Shown here: piece after piece, positions 1 to 8,904 of the stretch | Position numbering within the stretch: the first letter of the stretch is position 1 | Layout: every line of letters begins with the position of its first letter | Assembly: GCF_003852315.1 (NCBI RefSeq) | Contig: NZ_CP027762.1 | Location: 2,833,501 to 2,897,500 of the forward strand | Direction of reading: 5' to 3' | From: Pseudomonas sp. LBUM920 | Lineage (GTDB): Bacteria; Pseudomonadota; Gammaproteobacteria; Pseudomonadales; Pseudomonadaceae | DNA length: 64,000 nucleotides | Translations under genes and position numbers: made by a program | The notes under the pieces: generated by a model | Databases searched by the model: none | What the model saw: the letters and a program-made list of their open reading frames with translations, nothing else | What the model was told of the DNA's origin: nothing

Positions 1-346
1 GGATTATTTGAGCGCGGGTCAACTTATAAACGTGACGTTCGTCGGGTTCCAGAATAATACCCAGACACCCCCGTCCGTGGTCACGGAATCTAGAACGTTT
101 ACAGTGCCCGATGCCACGGCTGCCAATATTGGGTGGGACCTTACATTTGACGTAAGTTCCACGGTCCTGTTTAACCCGATCAACGCCAACCGGTCGTTGT
201 TGACCCAAGGCTCGGCAACAGTAACCTTTGATACTCAATATCTGGGGCAAACAGTGCCTTCGCTTCCCGCCAATTATCGAGTGCGAGGTTTCCGTCCGGG
301 CACGGGAAGTTCCAACTATTGCGCCGGCGGCGTTGTGCCTGCTTAG
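1..346 (+). CDS. 3' end of an unrecognised protein gene (partial)
   Basis: The reading frame is already open at base 2 and runs to a TAG stop, giving about 114 residues of C-terminus. The first TTG in frame is not a convincing start, so the gene begins outside the window. The visible part is rich in Thr, Asn, Val and Pro with alternating polar and hydrophobic residues, no membrane segment and a single Cys near the end. This fits a beta-sandwich or surface/secreted protein. I do not recognise the family and give no function. An 11-bp stem-loop lies 20 bases after the stop. Confidence 0.6.
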   Translation, partial: DYLSAGQLINVTFVGFQNNTQTPPSVVTESRTFTVPDATAANIGWDLTFDVSSTVLFNPINANRSLLTQGSATVTFDTQYLGQTVPSLPANYRVRGFRPGTGSSNYCAGGVVPA

Positions 347-366
347 GTTAAAACATTGAGGTAGTT

Positions 367-394
367 ACCAGAGAGGGGCAGAACCCTCTTTGGT
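367..394 (+). terminator. stem-loop after the partial gene, possible terminator
   Basis: An 11-bp stem (one G-T wobble) with a 6-base loop sits just after the stop of the partial gene. The T-rich stretch only appears about 20 bases later, so it is not a textbook intrinsic terminator. The rest of the gap up to the autotransporter start (395-597) shows no further gene; it must hold the autotransporter promoter. Confidence 0.4.
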
Positions 395-597
395 ATTCCT
401 GGCTTTATATTGAATTTTTTAAAGGCGTAGAGGGCGCCACCACCCCACAGCAGCTGTTGATTTTTATCTGATTGGTTGGGAGAAATCCTACAGATTTTAA
501 GCGAATGCTAGTCAATCATGGCGCCGCTTAATGGGCTGGGTCCCACGAGATTTAGAACCCGCCCTATCGTTTCGTGCAGGAACTAGAGGTCCATTAT

Positions 598-2880
598 ATG
601 TCGGCAGTATTTAACTTCAAACCAACACCCTTGAGCCTTGCGCTGTCAGCCCCGGCCGTCACGTTAATGTTCCTGGTTGCCCCCACTGCGCAAGCGCAAA
701 CCCAAGTCATTTTGCCCAATACGTCGATATCGGCCGCTACGCCGCTTGATAACTATGTACTGTCTGGCGGATCAAGCCTGATTGCGCACGGTGCGACGAC
801 CCGGCAGATTCAAATGGTTAACGCTGGTTTGACCCTGGAGCCGGGCAGCAAAACGTTAGATATTGAAGCCCGACTGCAATCGAAAGTGGTCGTTGATAAC
901 TCCCAGGTGACGGCGCGCCCCACGATCACCCAGGCCATTTCGGTCGCGGGTAACAGCAGTGCCTTAATCACCAATAACAGTACGGTCACCAACGCCACGG
1001 GTTGGGGTGTGAGTGTCACCCGCACGACAGGCGGCACGGATGGCTCATCCCTCACGGTCAAAGACAGCAGTGTTATCGGTGCTACCCGCGGTATTTCGGC
1101 CGCCGGCTACGGCACGGTGAACCTGGACAATGCCCGCGTCGACGCTACGGCTGCGACAGGTATAGGTTTGGTACTGCTTAATGCCGACGCCGTGGCGCGC
1201 AATAACAGCCGTATTACTGGCGGGGTGAACGGGGTCAATATGCGCATGGAGGGGGACCTGACGCGGACCAACTCCTTGATCCTGGATAATTCCGTGGTCC
1301 AGGGCAAAAGCGGTTCAGCCATCCTGGTCAATCCGCCGCTTACCAACAGCACCAAGGCTGATATCCAGGTTCTTAACGGTTCGAACCTGCTCAGCGGTAA
1401 TGGCGTGCTGCTTCAAGTGGACAATAACTCCAGCGCCAACCTGTTCGTCGACAACAGCCAGTTGATCGGCGACGTGATCATTGGCGCGGGCAGCACGGGC
1501 ATGGTGCAACTCAACAACAATGCCTCGCTGACCGGCCAGTTGCGCAATGTCGAGCAACTCGACGTCAACAGCAACGCCCAATGGGTGCTGGTGGGTGACA
1601 GCCAGGTCAATACCCTGAAAATGGGCGGCGGCAACGTAGTCTTTGGCGCCCCGGGCCAATTCTTTCAACTGAACACCCATAACCTGACCGGTAACGGCAC
1701 GTTCAAAATGCACACCAACTTCAACACCGGCGAGACCGACCTGTTGAATGTCAATGGCAACGCCGAAGGTAATCACCAACTTTTGATTGGCGCCAGTGGC
1801 TCGGAGTTGGCTACCGGTGAGGCCATCAAAGTGGTACACACCGAAAGCGGCGGCGCGAGGTTCGGGCTGGTGGGCGATACCGTCGATGTCGGCGCTTTCG
1901 AATATGGGCTCAAGCAGGAAGGGACCGATTGGTACCTGGATACCGAGAAAAAGGGCACCAGTACCAGCGCCAAGGCGGTGCTGGCATTGGCCAACGCTGC
2001 ACCTGCGGTACTGGTGGGTGAGTCGAGCATATTGCGCACCCGCATGGGCGAAGTCCGCTTTGGCCAAGGCAAGAGCCAGGGCCTGTGGATGCGCGGCTAC
2101 GGCAACAAGATTGACGTGGCGGCCAACAGCAACGGCGTGGGCTACTCACAGAACCAGACCGGCCTGACCATCGGTGCCGACACGGCGCTGGATGCGGGTG
2201 ACGGCCAGTGGACGCTCGGTGTCATGGGCGGTTACAGCAACTCAACCCTGGGCCTGAGCCGTGGCAGCAGCGGTATGGTCAACAGCTACTACCTGGGTAC
2301 CTATGCAACCTGGCTGGATGAAGAAAGCGGCGTGTACGTGGATCTGGTGGGCAAGGTCAACAAACTCAAAGGCCAAAGCCAGGTCAACATGAGCGACGGC
2401 CAACGTGCCAAAGGCAAATACACGCAAGACGCGGTAAGCGCATCTGCCGAGGTGGGCAAAAACATCAAGCTCGACGATGAGGGCCTGTATGTTGAACCGT
2501 TTGCCCAGTTGTCCGTCGCCGCCATTGGTGGCGCCAACTACACCATGGACAACGGCCTGAAGGCAAAGAGCGATCGTGCCACGTCAGCCATCGGCAAGGT
2601 GGGTGTCACCCTGGGCAAAAATGTCCAACTGGACAGCGGCAGCATTCTGCAGCCGTATCTGCGGACGGCGGCGGCGCGTGATTTCAGCCCGGACAACCGG
2701 GTGTACATCAACGATCAGAGGTTTAATAACAACCTCTCGGGCGCGAGCGTCGAGGTAGCGGGCGGCATGGCTGTTTCGTTGTCGAAAAACCTTAGCCTGC
2801 ATGCCGAAGTCAGTCACAGCAAAGGCAAGGCATACGACATGCCTTGGGGCGCAACGGCAGGTTTGCAGTACGCCTTCTAA
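598..2880 (+). CDS. autotransporter with pertactin-like passenger and C-terminal beta-barrel
   Basis: A 760-residue type V secretion protein. I chose the ATG at 598 because AGAGG lies 8 bases upstream and the product then begins with a signal peptide (cleavage near residues 33-34, after AQA). Residues about 40-460 are a passenger rich in Asn, Ser, Gly and Val, typical of a parallel beta-helix. A linker of the RTRMGEVR type precedes a 12-strand outer-membrane barrel from about residue 490, ending in the aromatic residue (AF) needed for BamA-dependent insertion. No catalytic motif is visible in the passenger, so adhesion or biofilm is more likely than enzyme activity, but this is inference. It stands alone, with its own terminator. 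Confidence 0.88.
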   Translation: MSAVFNFKPTPLSLALSAPAVTLMFLVAPTAQAQTQVILPNTSISAATPLDNYVLSGGSSLIAHGATTRQIQMVNAGLTLEPGSKTLDIEARLQSKVVVDNSQVTARPTITQAISVAGNSSALITNNSTVTNATGWGVSVTRTTGGTDGSSLTVKDSSVIGATRGISAAGYGTVNLDNARVDATAATGIGLVLLNADAVARNNSRITGGVNGVNMRMEGDLTRTNSLILDNSVVQGKSGSAILVNPPLTNSTKADIQVLNGSNLLSGNGVLLQVDNNSSANLFVDNSQLIGDVIIGAGSTGMVQLNNNASLTGQLRNVEQLDVNSNAQWVLVGDSQVNTLKMGGGNVVFGAPGQFFQLNTHNLTGNGTFKMHTNFNTGETDLLNVNGNAEGNHQLLIGASGSELATGEAIKVVHTESGGARFGLVGDTVDVGAFEYGLKQEGTDWYLDTEKKGTSTSAKAVLALANAAPAVLVGESSILRTRMGEVRFGQGKSQGLWMRGYGNKIDVAANSNGVGYSQNQTGLTIGADTALDAGDGQWTLGVMGGYSNSTLGLSRGSSGMVNSYYLGTYATWLDEESGVYVDLVGKVNKLKGQSQVNMSDGQRAKGKYTQDAVSASAEVGKNIKLDDEGLYVEPFAQLSVAAIGGANYTMDNGLKAKSDRATSAIGKVGVTLGKNVQLDSGSILQPYLRTAAARDFSPDNRVYINDQRFNNNLSGASVEVAGGMAVSLSKNLSLHAEVSHSKGKAYDMPWGATAGLQYAF

Positions 2881-2899
2881 AGTACATGTGCACGAAATA

Positions 2900-2927
2900 G
2901 GGGAAGCCTCGGCTTCCCCTTTTTTTT
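2900..2927 (+). terminator. intrinsic terminator of the autotransporter gene
   Basis: Perfect 9-bp stem (GGGGAAGCC / GGCTTCCCC) followed directly by an uninterrupted run of T, 20 bases after the autotransporter stop. A typical Rho-independent terminator. Confidence 0.92.
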
Positions 2928-2951
2928 GCCCGTCTGATCAGCACGCTGGGC

Positions 2952-3593
2952 CTAACTGAACAACCCTGCGGCAATGTTGATCGAAAAACCCAGAATCGCC
3001 GTATTGAACAGAAAACCGATCAACGACTGGCCCAGCACCACTTTGCGCAGACCGCGCGTGGCCACGCCCACATCGGCTGTTTGCACCGCCACGCCGATGG
3101 TGAACGAGAAGTACAGGAAGTCCCAGTAGTTGGGGTTGCGCAACCCTTCGGCAAAACGCAACGCCGGCTCCTCGCCCTCCCAGGTGTAGAAAAGGCGTGC
3201 GTAGTGCACGCTGAAAATCACCCCGGTCAGCAACCATGAGCCGACCACTGTCATGCCGGTAAAGCCGTAATGCAGCAGGCGCGCCGTGCTGTCGAGGTCT
3301 TTGCTGCCCACCAGGTTCACCGTGATGGTCGCAAGGCTGGCAATCGCCGCGATGCACACCATGAACAGCACCAGCCCGGCGTTTTCGTCTTCGATCTCGG
3401 CGATGCGTTTTACGTCGTCGGCGCGAGCACGGGTCGCCAGCCACAGCATCAGCAGCAGGTAGGTCCAGACGCCGGCGTTCCAGCCGATGAGGATTTTGCT
3501 GATCAGCGTATCGGCAGGCGCCAGAATGCCCACGGCAAGACCGAGTACGGCGGCGGATGAAAGGCGAGGGTGGGTGCGGGCGAGGAAGGCCAT
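2952..3593 (-). CDS. DUF1345 family inner-membrane protein
   Basis: A 213-residue polytopic membrane protein with about five hydrophobic segments (roughly residues 10-30, 40-55, 75-95, 110-135 and 185-210). It carries the DUF1345 hallmark NPNYWDFLYFSFTIGVAVQTAD at about residues 150-171. The function of the family is not known. It follows the RND permease gene on the same strand with 52 bases between them, so read-through is possible. A perfect 12-bp inverted repeat ends one base before its ATG and leaves no free Shine-Dalgarno sequence, which suggests control at the operator or RNA level. Confidence 0.85.
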   Translation of the reverse strand: MAFLARTHPRLSSAAVLGLAVGILAPADTLISKILIGWNAGVWTYLLLMLWLATRARADDVKRIAEIEDENAGLVLFMVCIAAIASLATITVNLVGSKDLDSTARLLHYGFTGMTVVGSWLLTGVIFSVHYARLFYTWEGEEPALRFAEGLRNPNYWDFLYFSFTIGVAVQTADVGVATRGLRKVVLGQSLIGFLFNTAILGFSINIAAGLFS

Positions 3594-3594
3594 A

Positions 3595-3625
3595 GGTGCT
3601 CACAACAAGAGAGGTTGTGAGCACC
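3595..3625 (-). promoter_or_regulatory. perfect 12-bp inverted repeat abutting the DUF1345 start codon
   Basis: GGTGCTCACAAC, a 7-base spacer, then its exact complement. On the minus strand the second arm ends one base before the ATG at 3593, so the whole ribosome-binding region would lie in a hairpin. No T-run follows, so it is a poor terminator. It may be a repressor operator or an RNA structure limiting translation. Confidence 0.6.
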
Positions 3626-3645
3626 ATAGCGCATTTTCAGACGGG

Positions 3646-6600
3646 TTATGGACGCTTGCGCACCCACTTCATGACGACCACAAAGAACACCGGCACAAAC
3701 ACCACTGCCAGTGTTGCGGTGATCATCCCGCCGATCACCCCGGTGCCAATGGCTTGCTGGCTGGCGGAGCTGGCGCCGGTGGCAATCGCCAGCGGCACCA
3801 CGCCGAGGATAAACGCCAGCGACGTCATGATGATCGGCCGCAGGCGCAGGCGCGCGGCTTTCAAGGTGGCGTCGATCAGGTCCTCGCCTTGCTCATACAA
3901 ATCCTTGGCAAATTCAATGATCAGGATCGCGTTCTTTGCCGACAAGCCGATGATGGTGATCAAGCCGACCTTGAAAAACACATCGTTAGGCATGCCGCGA
4001 AAACTCACCGCCAATACCGCACCGAGCACGCCCAGCGGCACCACCAGCAACACCGAGGTCGGGATCGACCAACTTTCATACAGCGCCGCCAGGCACAGGA
4101 ACACGATCAGCAGCGACAGGCCCAACAGCAACGGCGCCTGGGAACCGGACAGACGCTCCTGCAGCGACAAACCGGTCCATTCCTGGCCCAGCCCTGCGGG
4201 CAGTTGGCTGACCAGGCGCTGGATTTCTTCCATGGCCTCACCCGTGCTGTGCCCTGGCGCCGCTTCGCCGCTGATGGCGATGGCGGGGTAGCCGTTGTAG
4301 CGGGTCAGCTGCGCAGGGCCCTGGGTCCATTTGGCTTCGACAAATGCCGATAACGGCACCATCTTGCCGGCGTTGTTGCGCACATTGATCTTCAACAAAT
4401 CCGCCACCTGGCTGCGCTGATCGCCTTCGGCCTGCACCACCACCCGTTGCATACGGCCCTGGTTGGGGAAGTCGTTGATGTAGGCCGAGCCGATGGCTGA
4501 AGACAACACATTACCGACGTCAGCAAAGGAAACCCCCAGTGCATTGGCCTGCTTGCGGTCTACTTCCAACTGCACTTGTGGCGCCTCGGCCAGGGCGCTT
4601 TCACGCACATTGGCCAGGATCGGGTTTTTCTCGGCGGCCGCCAGCAGCTCAGTACGCGCCGCCATCAAGGCGGCATGGCCGACACCGCCACGGTCCTGCA
4701 ACCGGAACTCGAAACCGCTCGAGGTGCCCAGGCCGTCTACCGGCGGCGGCAGGATCGCATAGGCAATCGCATCCTTGAGCTCGCTGAACGCGGCGTTGGC
4801 GCGGTCGGCAATTGCCGCCGCAGAATCGTCGCTGCTGCGTTTGGACCAGTCCTTGAGCGTGGTAAATGCCAGCGCCGCGTTCTGCCCGGAGCCAGAGAAA
4901 CTGAAGCCCATGATCATGGTGGTATCGCCCACCCCTGGCTCCTGGGCGTTATGCGCCTCGATCTGCTCGGCTACCTGCACCGTGCGGTTCTTGCTAGCGC
5001 CCGGTGGCAGCTGGATATCGGTGATGGTGTAACCCTGGTCTTCCACCGGCAGGAACGAGGAGGGCAGGCGGCTGAACATCCAGCCCAGGCCCACCAGCAG
5101 CACCAGATAGATCAGCAGGTAACGACCACTGCGTTTGAGGGCGTAGGCCACCCAGCCTTCATAACGGTCGGTGAGGCGTTCAAAACGCGTGTTGAACCAA
5201 CCAAAGAAACCGCCCTTGGCGTGGTGCTCGCCCTTGGCAATCGGCTTGAGCAAAGTGGCGCACAGGGCGGGGGTCAGGGTCAAAGCCAGAAACGCCGAGA
5301 ACAGAATCGAGGTGGCCATCGACAGCGAAAACTGCTGGTAAATCACGCCCACCGAGCCCGGCATAAAGGCCATCGGCAGGAACACCGCGACCAGCACCAA
5401 AGTGATGCCGACGATGGCTCCGGTGATCTGTCCCATGGCTTTACGCGTGGCCTCCTTGGGCGACAGGCCCTCGGTGGCCATGATGCGCTCGACGTTTTCG
5501 ACCACCACAATCGCATCGTCCACCAGAATGCCGATGGCCAACACCATGCCGAACATGGTCAGCACGTTGATCGAAAACCCCAGCAACAGCATGGTCGCGA
5601 AAGTGCCCATCAGCGCGATCGGCACCACCAGCGTCGGGATCAGCGTGTAGCGCACGTTCTGCAGAAACAGGAACATCACCGCAAACACCAGCGCCATGGC
5701 TTCCAGCAAGGTGTAAATCACTTTAGTGATCGAGACTTTGACGAAGGGCGAGGTGTCGTACGGAATCTTGTACTCCACATTGGCCGGGAAGTAGCGCGAC
5801 AGCTCATCCATCTTCGCCCGCACCAGCGTCGCGGTGTTCAGCGCATTGGCGCCCGGCGACAGCTGCACACTGACAGCGGTGGACGGCTTGCCGTTCAGGC
5901 GTGTGGAAAACTGATATTCCTGGCTGCCGATTTCCACCCGCGCCACATCGCCGATGCGCACGGTGGAGCCGTCCGGGTTGGCCTTGAGCACGATGTCGGC
6001 AAACTCCGCCGGCGTCGACAGCTGGCCTTTGACCAGAATGGCGGCGGTGATTTCCTGGGTGTGGGTGCCCGGCAAATCCCCGATGCTGCCCGCCGAGACC
6101 TGCGCGTTCTGCGCGCTGATCGCGGCGTTGACGTCGGCCGGCGTAAGGTTGAAGCCAATCAGCTTCTGCGGGTCGATCCAGATACGCATCGCGCGCTCGG
6201 CGCCATACAGCTGCGCCTTGCCCACGCCCTCGATGCGCTTGAGCTCGTTCATCACGTTGCGCGCCAGGTAATCGCTGAGCGCGACGTCATCGAGCTTGCC
6301 GTCGCTGGAGGTCAATGTCACCAGCAGCAGGAAACCGGCAGACACTTTCTCCACCTGCAGTCCTTGCTGGGTCACGGCTTGCGGCAGGCGCGGCTCTACC
6401 GCCTTCAGACGGTTTTGCACATCGACCTGGGCCATTTCCGGGTCGGTGCCCGGCTGGAACGTCGCGGTGATGGTCGCCGAGCCCAGGCTGCTCTGGGATT
6501 CGAAATACAGCAGGTGATCGGCACCGTTGAGCTCCTGCTCGATCAGGCTGACCACGCTTTCGTCCAGGGTCTGGGCCGAGGCGCCCGGGTACACCGCGTA

Positions 6601-6735
6601 GATTTCCACCTTCGGCGGTGCGACGTTGGGGTACTGGGCCACCGGCAACTGCGGAATGGCGAGGGCGCCGGCCAGCAGGATAAACAGGGCGACCACCCAG
6701 GCGAAGATCGGGCGGTCAATGAAGAACTGCGGCAT
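3646..6735 (-). CDS. RND efflux permease (HAE1 family)
   Basis: A 1029-residue inner-membrane drug/proton antiporter of the AcrB/MexB type, full length for the family. It starts MPQFFIDRPIFAWV as HAE1 pumps do. The proton-relay pair in TM4 is intact (GILVDDAIVVVEN, Asp406 and Asp407), and two large periplasmic loops separate TM1-2 and TM7-8. The adaptor gene is 18 bases upstream on the same strand. No TolC/OprM-type gene adjoins the pair, so an outer-membrane partner must come from elsewhere. A divergent two-component system about 1.4 kb upstream probably controls it. The substrate cannot be read from the sequence. Confidence 0.93.
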   Translation of the reverse strand: MPQFFIDRPIFAWVVALFILLAGALAIPQLPVAQYPNVAPPKVEIYAVYPGASAQTLDESVVSLIEQELNGADHLLYFESQSSLGSATITATFQPGTDPEMAQVDVQNRLKAVEPRLPQAVTQQGLQVEKVSAGFLLLVTLTSSDGKLDDVALSDYLARNVMNELKRIEGVGKAQLYGAERAMRIWIDPQKLIGFNLTPADVNAAISAQNAQVSAGSIGDLPGTHTQEITAAILVKGQLSTPAEFADIVLKANPDGSTVRIGDVARVEIGSQEYQFSTRLNGKPSTAVSVQLSPGANALNTATLVRAKMDELSRYFPANVEYKIPYDTSPFVKVSITKVIYTLLEAMALVFAVMFLFLQNVRYTLIPTLVVPIALMGTFATMLLLGFSINVLTMFGMVLAIGILVDDAIVVVENVERIMATEGLSPKEATRKAMGQITGAIVGITLVLVAVFLPMAFMPGSVGVIYQQFSLSMATSILFSAFLALTLTPALCATLLKPIAKGEHHAKGGFFGWFNTRFERLTDRYEGWVAYALKRSGRYLLIYLVLLVGLGWMFSRLPSSFLPVEDQGYTITDIQLPPGASKNRTVQVAEQIEAHNAQEPGVGDTTMIMGFSFSGSGQNAALAFTTLKDWSKRSSDDSAAAIADRANAAFSELKDAIAYAILPPPVDGLGTSSGFEFRLQDRGGVGHAALMAARTELLAAAEKNPILANVRESALAEAPQVQLEVDRKQANALGVSFADVGNVLSSAIGSAYINDFPNQGRMQRVVVQAEGDQRSQVADLLKINVRNNAGKMVPLSAFVEAKWTQGPAQLTRYNGYPAIAISGEAAPGHSTGEAMEEIQRLVSQLPAGLGQEWTGLSLQERLSGSQAPLLLGLSLLIVFLCLAALYESWSIPTSVLLVVPLGVLGAVLAVSFRGMPNDVFFKVGLITIIGLSAKNAILIIEFAKDLYEQGEDLIDATLKAARLRLRPIIMTSLAFILGVVPLAIATGASSASQQAIGTGVIGGMITATLAVVFVPVFFVVVMKWVRKRP

Positions 6736-6753
6736 TGTCAGGTATTCCTTTGC

Positions 6754-7911
6754 TTAGCGGACCGAGGCCTGGGCATTCGGCGCTGGGCTGTCGTCCACTT
6801 CGACTTTTTCACCGGGGCGTGCGTGTTGCAGGCCCTCGACGACGATGCGGTCACCGGGTTTGAGGCCGTTGCTGACGATCCAGCGATCCCCGATCACCGC
6901 GCCCAGCTCCACCGGTTGCTGGCTGACGACCTGTTCGGCGTCCAGCAAGAGCACCATCGGGATGCCGGCGCTGTCACGGGTAATGGCGCGTTGCGGCACG
7001 CTGATGCCCTGTTTGTCCACTGCCTGTTCCAGGCGCACGCGTACAAAGCTGCCGGGCAACAGGTCGAGGTCCGGGTTGGGGAACTCGCTGCGCAGGATGA
7101 TCTGCCCGGTGCCGGGGTCGACGCTGATTTCGGCAAACAGCAATTTGCCCGGCAGCGGGTACAGGCTGCCGTCGTCCTCGATCAGCGTGGCCTTGGCCTG
7201 GTCCTGGCCGACCTGCCTCAAGCTGCCGGCACGGAAGGCCCGGCGCAGGTCGTTCAACTCGCGGGTGGACTGGGTCAGGTCGGCGTGGATCGGGTCCAGT
7301 TGCTGGATGATCGCCAGCGGCGTGGCTTCGTTTTGCCCGACCAGCGCGCCCTCGGTGACCAGCGCGCGGCCGATGCGCCCGGAGATCGGCGCGGTCACGG
7401 TGGCGTAGCCCAGGTTGAGTTTGGCGCGCTCGACGGCGGCTTTGTTGGCGGCGACTTCGGCATTGGTCTGGCGCACGGCGGCGCGGGCATTGTCGTAATC
7501 CTGGCCGCTGATGGCGTTGCCTTCGACCAACTGGCTGTAGCGCTGCTCCTGCAGACGCGCCTGGAAAGCGTTGGCCTGCGCCTTGCTCAGGTTGGCCTGG
7601 GCGCTGTCCAGGTCGGCTTTGAACGGGGCGGGGTCGATGCGAAACAGCACGTCGCCCTGTTTCACGTCGTGACCTTCCTTGAACACGCGCTGCATGACCA
7701 CACCGGCCACCCGTGCGCGCACTTCGGCAATACGCGGCGCGGCGATCCGCCCGCTCAGTTCACTGCTGATCGAGAGAGGCTTGGCTTGCAGGGTCTCGAT
7801 GCGGACTTTGGCCAGCGGCATTGGTGGCGCCTCGTCCGCCGACTGGCCACACGCGCTCAGGGCGAGCGCCAGGGCCAGCAGGCAAAACGGCGCAAACAAA
7901 TTCTTCGACAT
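6754..7911 (-). CDS. RND efflux periplasmic adaptor lipoprotein (MFP)
   Basis: Membrane fusion protein that bridges the RND permease and an outer-membrane channel. The N-terminus has a lipoprotein signal with a lipobox LSAC followed by Gly, giving a lipid anchor in the inner membrane. Lipoyl half-motifs flank a coiled-coil hairpin (about residues 95-165), then beta-barrel domains. Two in-frame ATGs lie at 7917 and 7911. I prefer 7911 (385 residues) because GGGA is spaced 7 bases from it; the upstream extension to 8106 has no signal peptide and reads through a REP element. It is the first gene of the pump operon. Confidence 0.9.
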   Translation of the reverse strand: MSKNLFAPFCLLALALALSACGQSADEAPPMPLAKVRIETLQAKPLSISSELSGRIAAPRIAEVRARVAGVVMQRVFKEGHDVKQGDVLFRIDPAPFKADLDSAQANLSKAQANAFQARLQEQRYSQLVEGNAISGQDYDNARAAVRQTNAEVAANKAAVERAKLNLGYATVTAPISGRIGRALVTEGALVGQNEATPLAIIQQLDPIHADLTQSTRELNDLRRAFRAGSLRQVGQDQAKATLIEDDGSLYPLPGKLLFAEISVDPGTGQIILRSEFPNPDLDLLPGSFVRVRLEQAVDKQGISVPQRAITRDSAGIPMVLLLDAEQVVSQQPVELGAVIGDRWIVSNGLKPGDRIVVEGLQHARPGEKVEVDDSPAPNAQASVR

Positions 7912-8065
7912 GCTCATATCCCAATATTGACTGGCGCATCCTAAAGACACCTGCGCCGTGGTGCTGTGAAGCTGTGTAGCTCGTCTGTGAAGAAATGTAA
8001 GGCGCGACCCATAGTCGCCTGAGGGCGTATATCCTTGCACAATCCTGCAAACAGCAAAGATCAAA

Positions 8066-8156
8066 TGTGGGAGGGGGCTTGCCCCCGATGGCGGTGGATC
8101 AGCCAATCAATCTAGCCACTGAACCACCGCTTTCGCGAGCAAACCCGCTCCCACAT
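8066..8156. repeat. REP pair between the pump and two-component promoters
   Basis: Two inverted REP units: TGTGGGAGGGGGCTTGCCCCCGA on the left and a mirrored TCGCGAGCAAACCCGCTCCCACA on the right, separated by about 45 bases. The two halves are of different REP subtypes. The pair lies inside the shared divergent promoter gap (7912-8199), 44 bases before the response regulator start. Confidence 0.85.
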
Positions 8157-8199
8157 TGGGTTTCTGTACACCTGATGAACTGCATTATTTGGAAACACC

Positions 8200-8901
8200 A
8201 TGCCCAACATCCTCCTGGTGGAAGACGACGCCGCACTCTCCGAGCTGATTGCCAGCTACCTGGAGCGCAATGGCTACCATGTCAGTGTGCTCAGCCGTGG
8301 CGACCACGTACGCGAACGCGCGCGCCTCAACCCGCCGGACCTGGTGATCCTCGACCTGATGTTGCCCGGCCTCGATGGCCTGCAGGTGTGCCGCTTGCTG
8401 CGCGCAGACTCGGCGGGCTTGCCGATCCTGATGCTGACCGCGCGCGACGACAGTCACGACCAGGTGCTGGGCCTGGAAATGGGCGCCGACGACTATGTCA
8501 CCAAGCCGTGCGAGCCACGCGTGCTGCTCGCCCGTGTGCGCACTTTGCTGCGCCGCAGCAGCCTGTCCGAACCTCAGATGGCCAACGACCAGATCGTCAT
8601 GGGCAACCTGTGCATCGACCTGTCGGAGCGCACCGTGACCTGGCGCGAGCAGGCCGTCGAACTGTCCAGCGGTGAATACAACCTGCTGGTGGTGCTGGCC
8701 CGGCACGCCGGTGAAGTGCTCAGCCGCGACCAGATCCTGCAGCGCCTGCGCGGTATCGAGTTCAACGGCACCGACCGCTCGGTGGACGTGGCCATCTCCA
8801 AGCTGCGCCGCAAGTTCGACGATCACGCGGGCGAGGCGCGCAAGATCAAGACCGTGTGGGGCAAGGGCTACCTGTTCAGCCGTTCCGAGTGGGAATGCTG
8901 A
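8200..8901 (+). CDS. OmpR-family response regulator (RstA/ParR-like)
   Basis: A 233-residue transcription regulator. The receiver domain (1-120) has the acidic pair Glu8/Asp9-Asp10, phospho-acceptor Asp52 (LVILDLMLPG), Thr80 and Lys102. A winged-helix DNA-binding domain follows (about 135-230, ending in a VWGKGYLFS motif). The sequence around QVLGLEMGADDYVTKP resembles RstA and the P. aeruginosa ParR type. The kinase gene starts 3 bases after the stop. It is divergent from the RND adaptor gene, so that pump is the obvious candidate target. Confidence 0.9.
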   Translation: MPNILLVEDDAALSELIASYLERNGYHVSVLSRGDHVRERARLNPPDLVILDLMLPGLDGLQVCRLLRADSAGLPILMLTARDDSHDQVLGLEMGADDYVTKPCEPRVLLARVRTLLRRSSLSEPQMANDQIVMGNLCIDLSERTVTWREQAVELSSGEYNLLVVLARHAGEVLSRDQILQRLRGIEFNGTDRSVDVAISKLRRKFDDHAGEARKIKTVWGKGYLFSRSEWEC

Positions 8902-8904
8902 TCC

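Noticed and set aside
4576..7944. 1122-codon open frame antisense to the RND permease and adaptor genes
   Set aside because: Long antisense frames are common opposite GC-rich genes because of third-position bias. It has no start signal or recognisable domain, is Arg/His/Gln-rich, and the opposite strand encodes clear full-length proteins.
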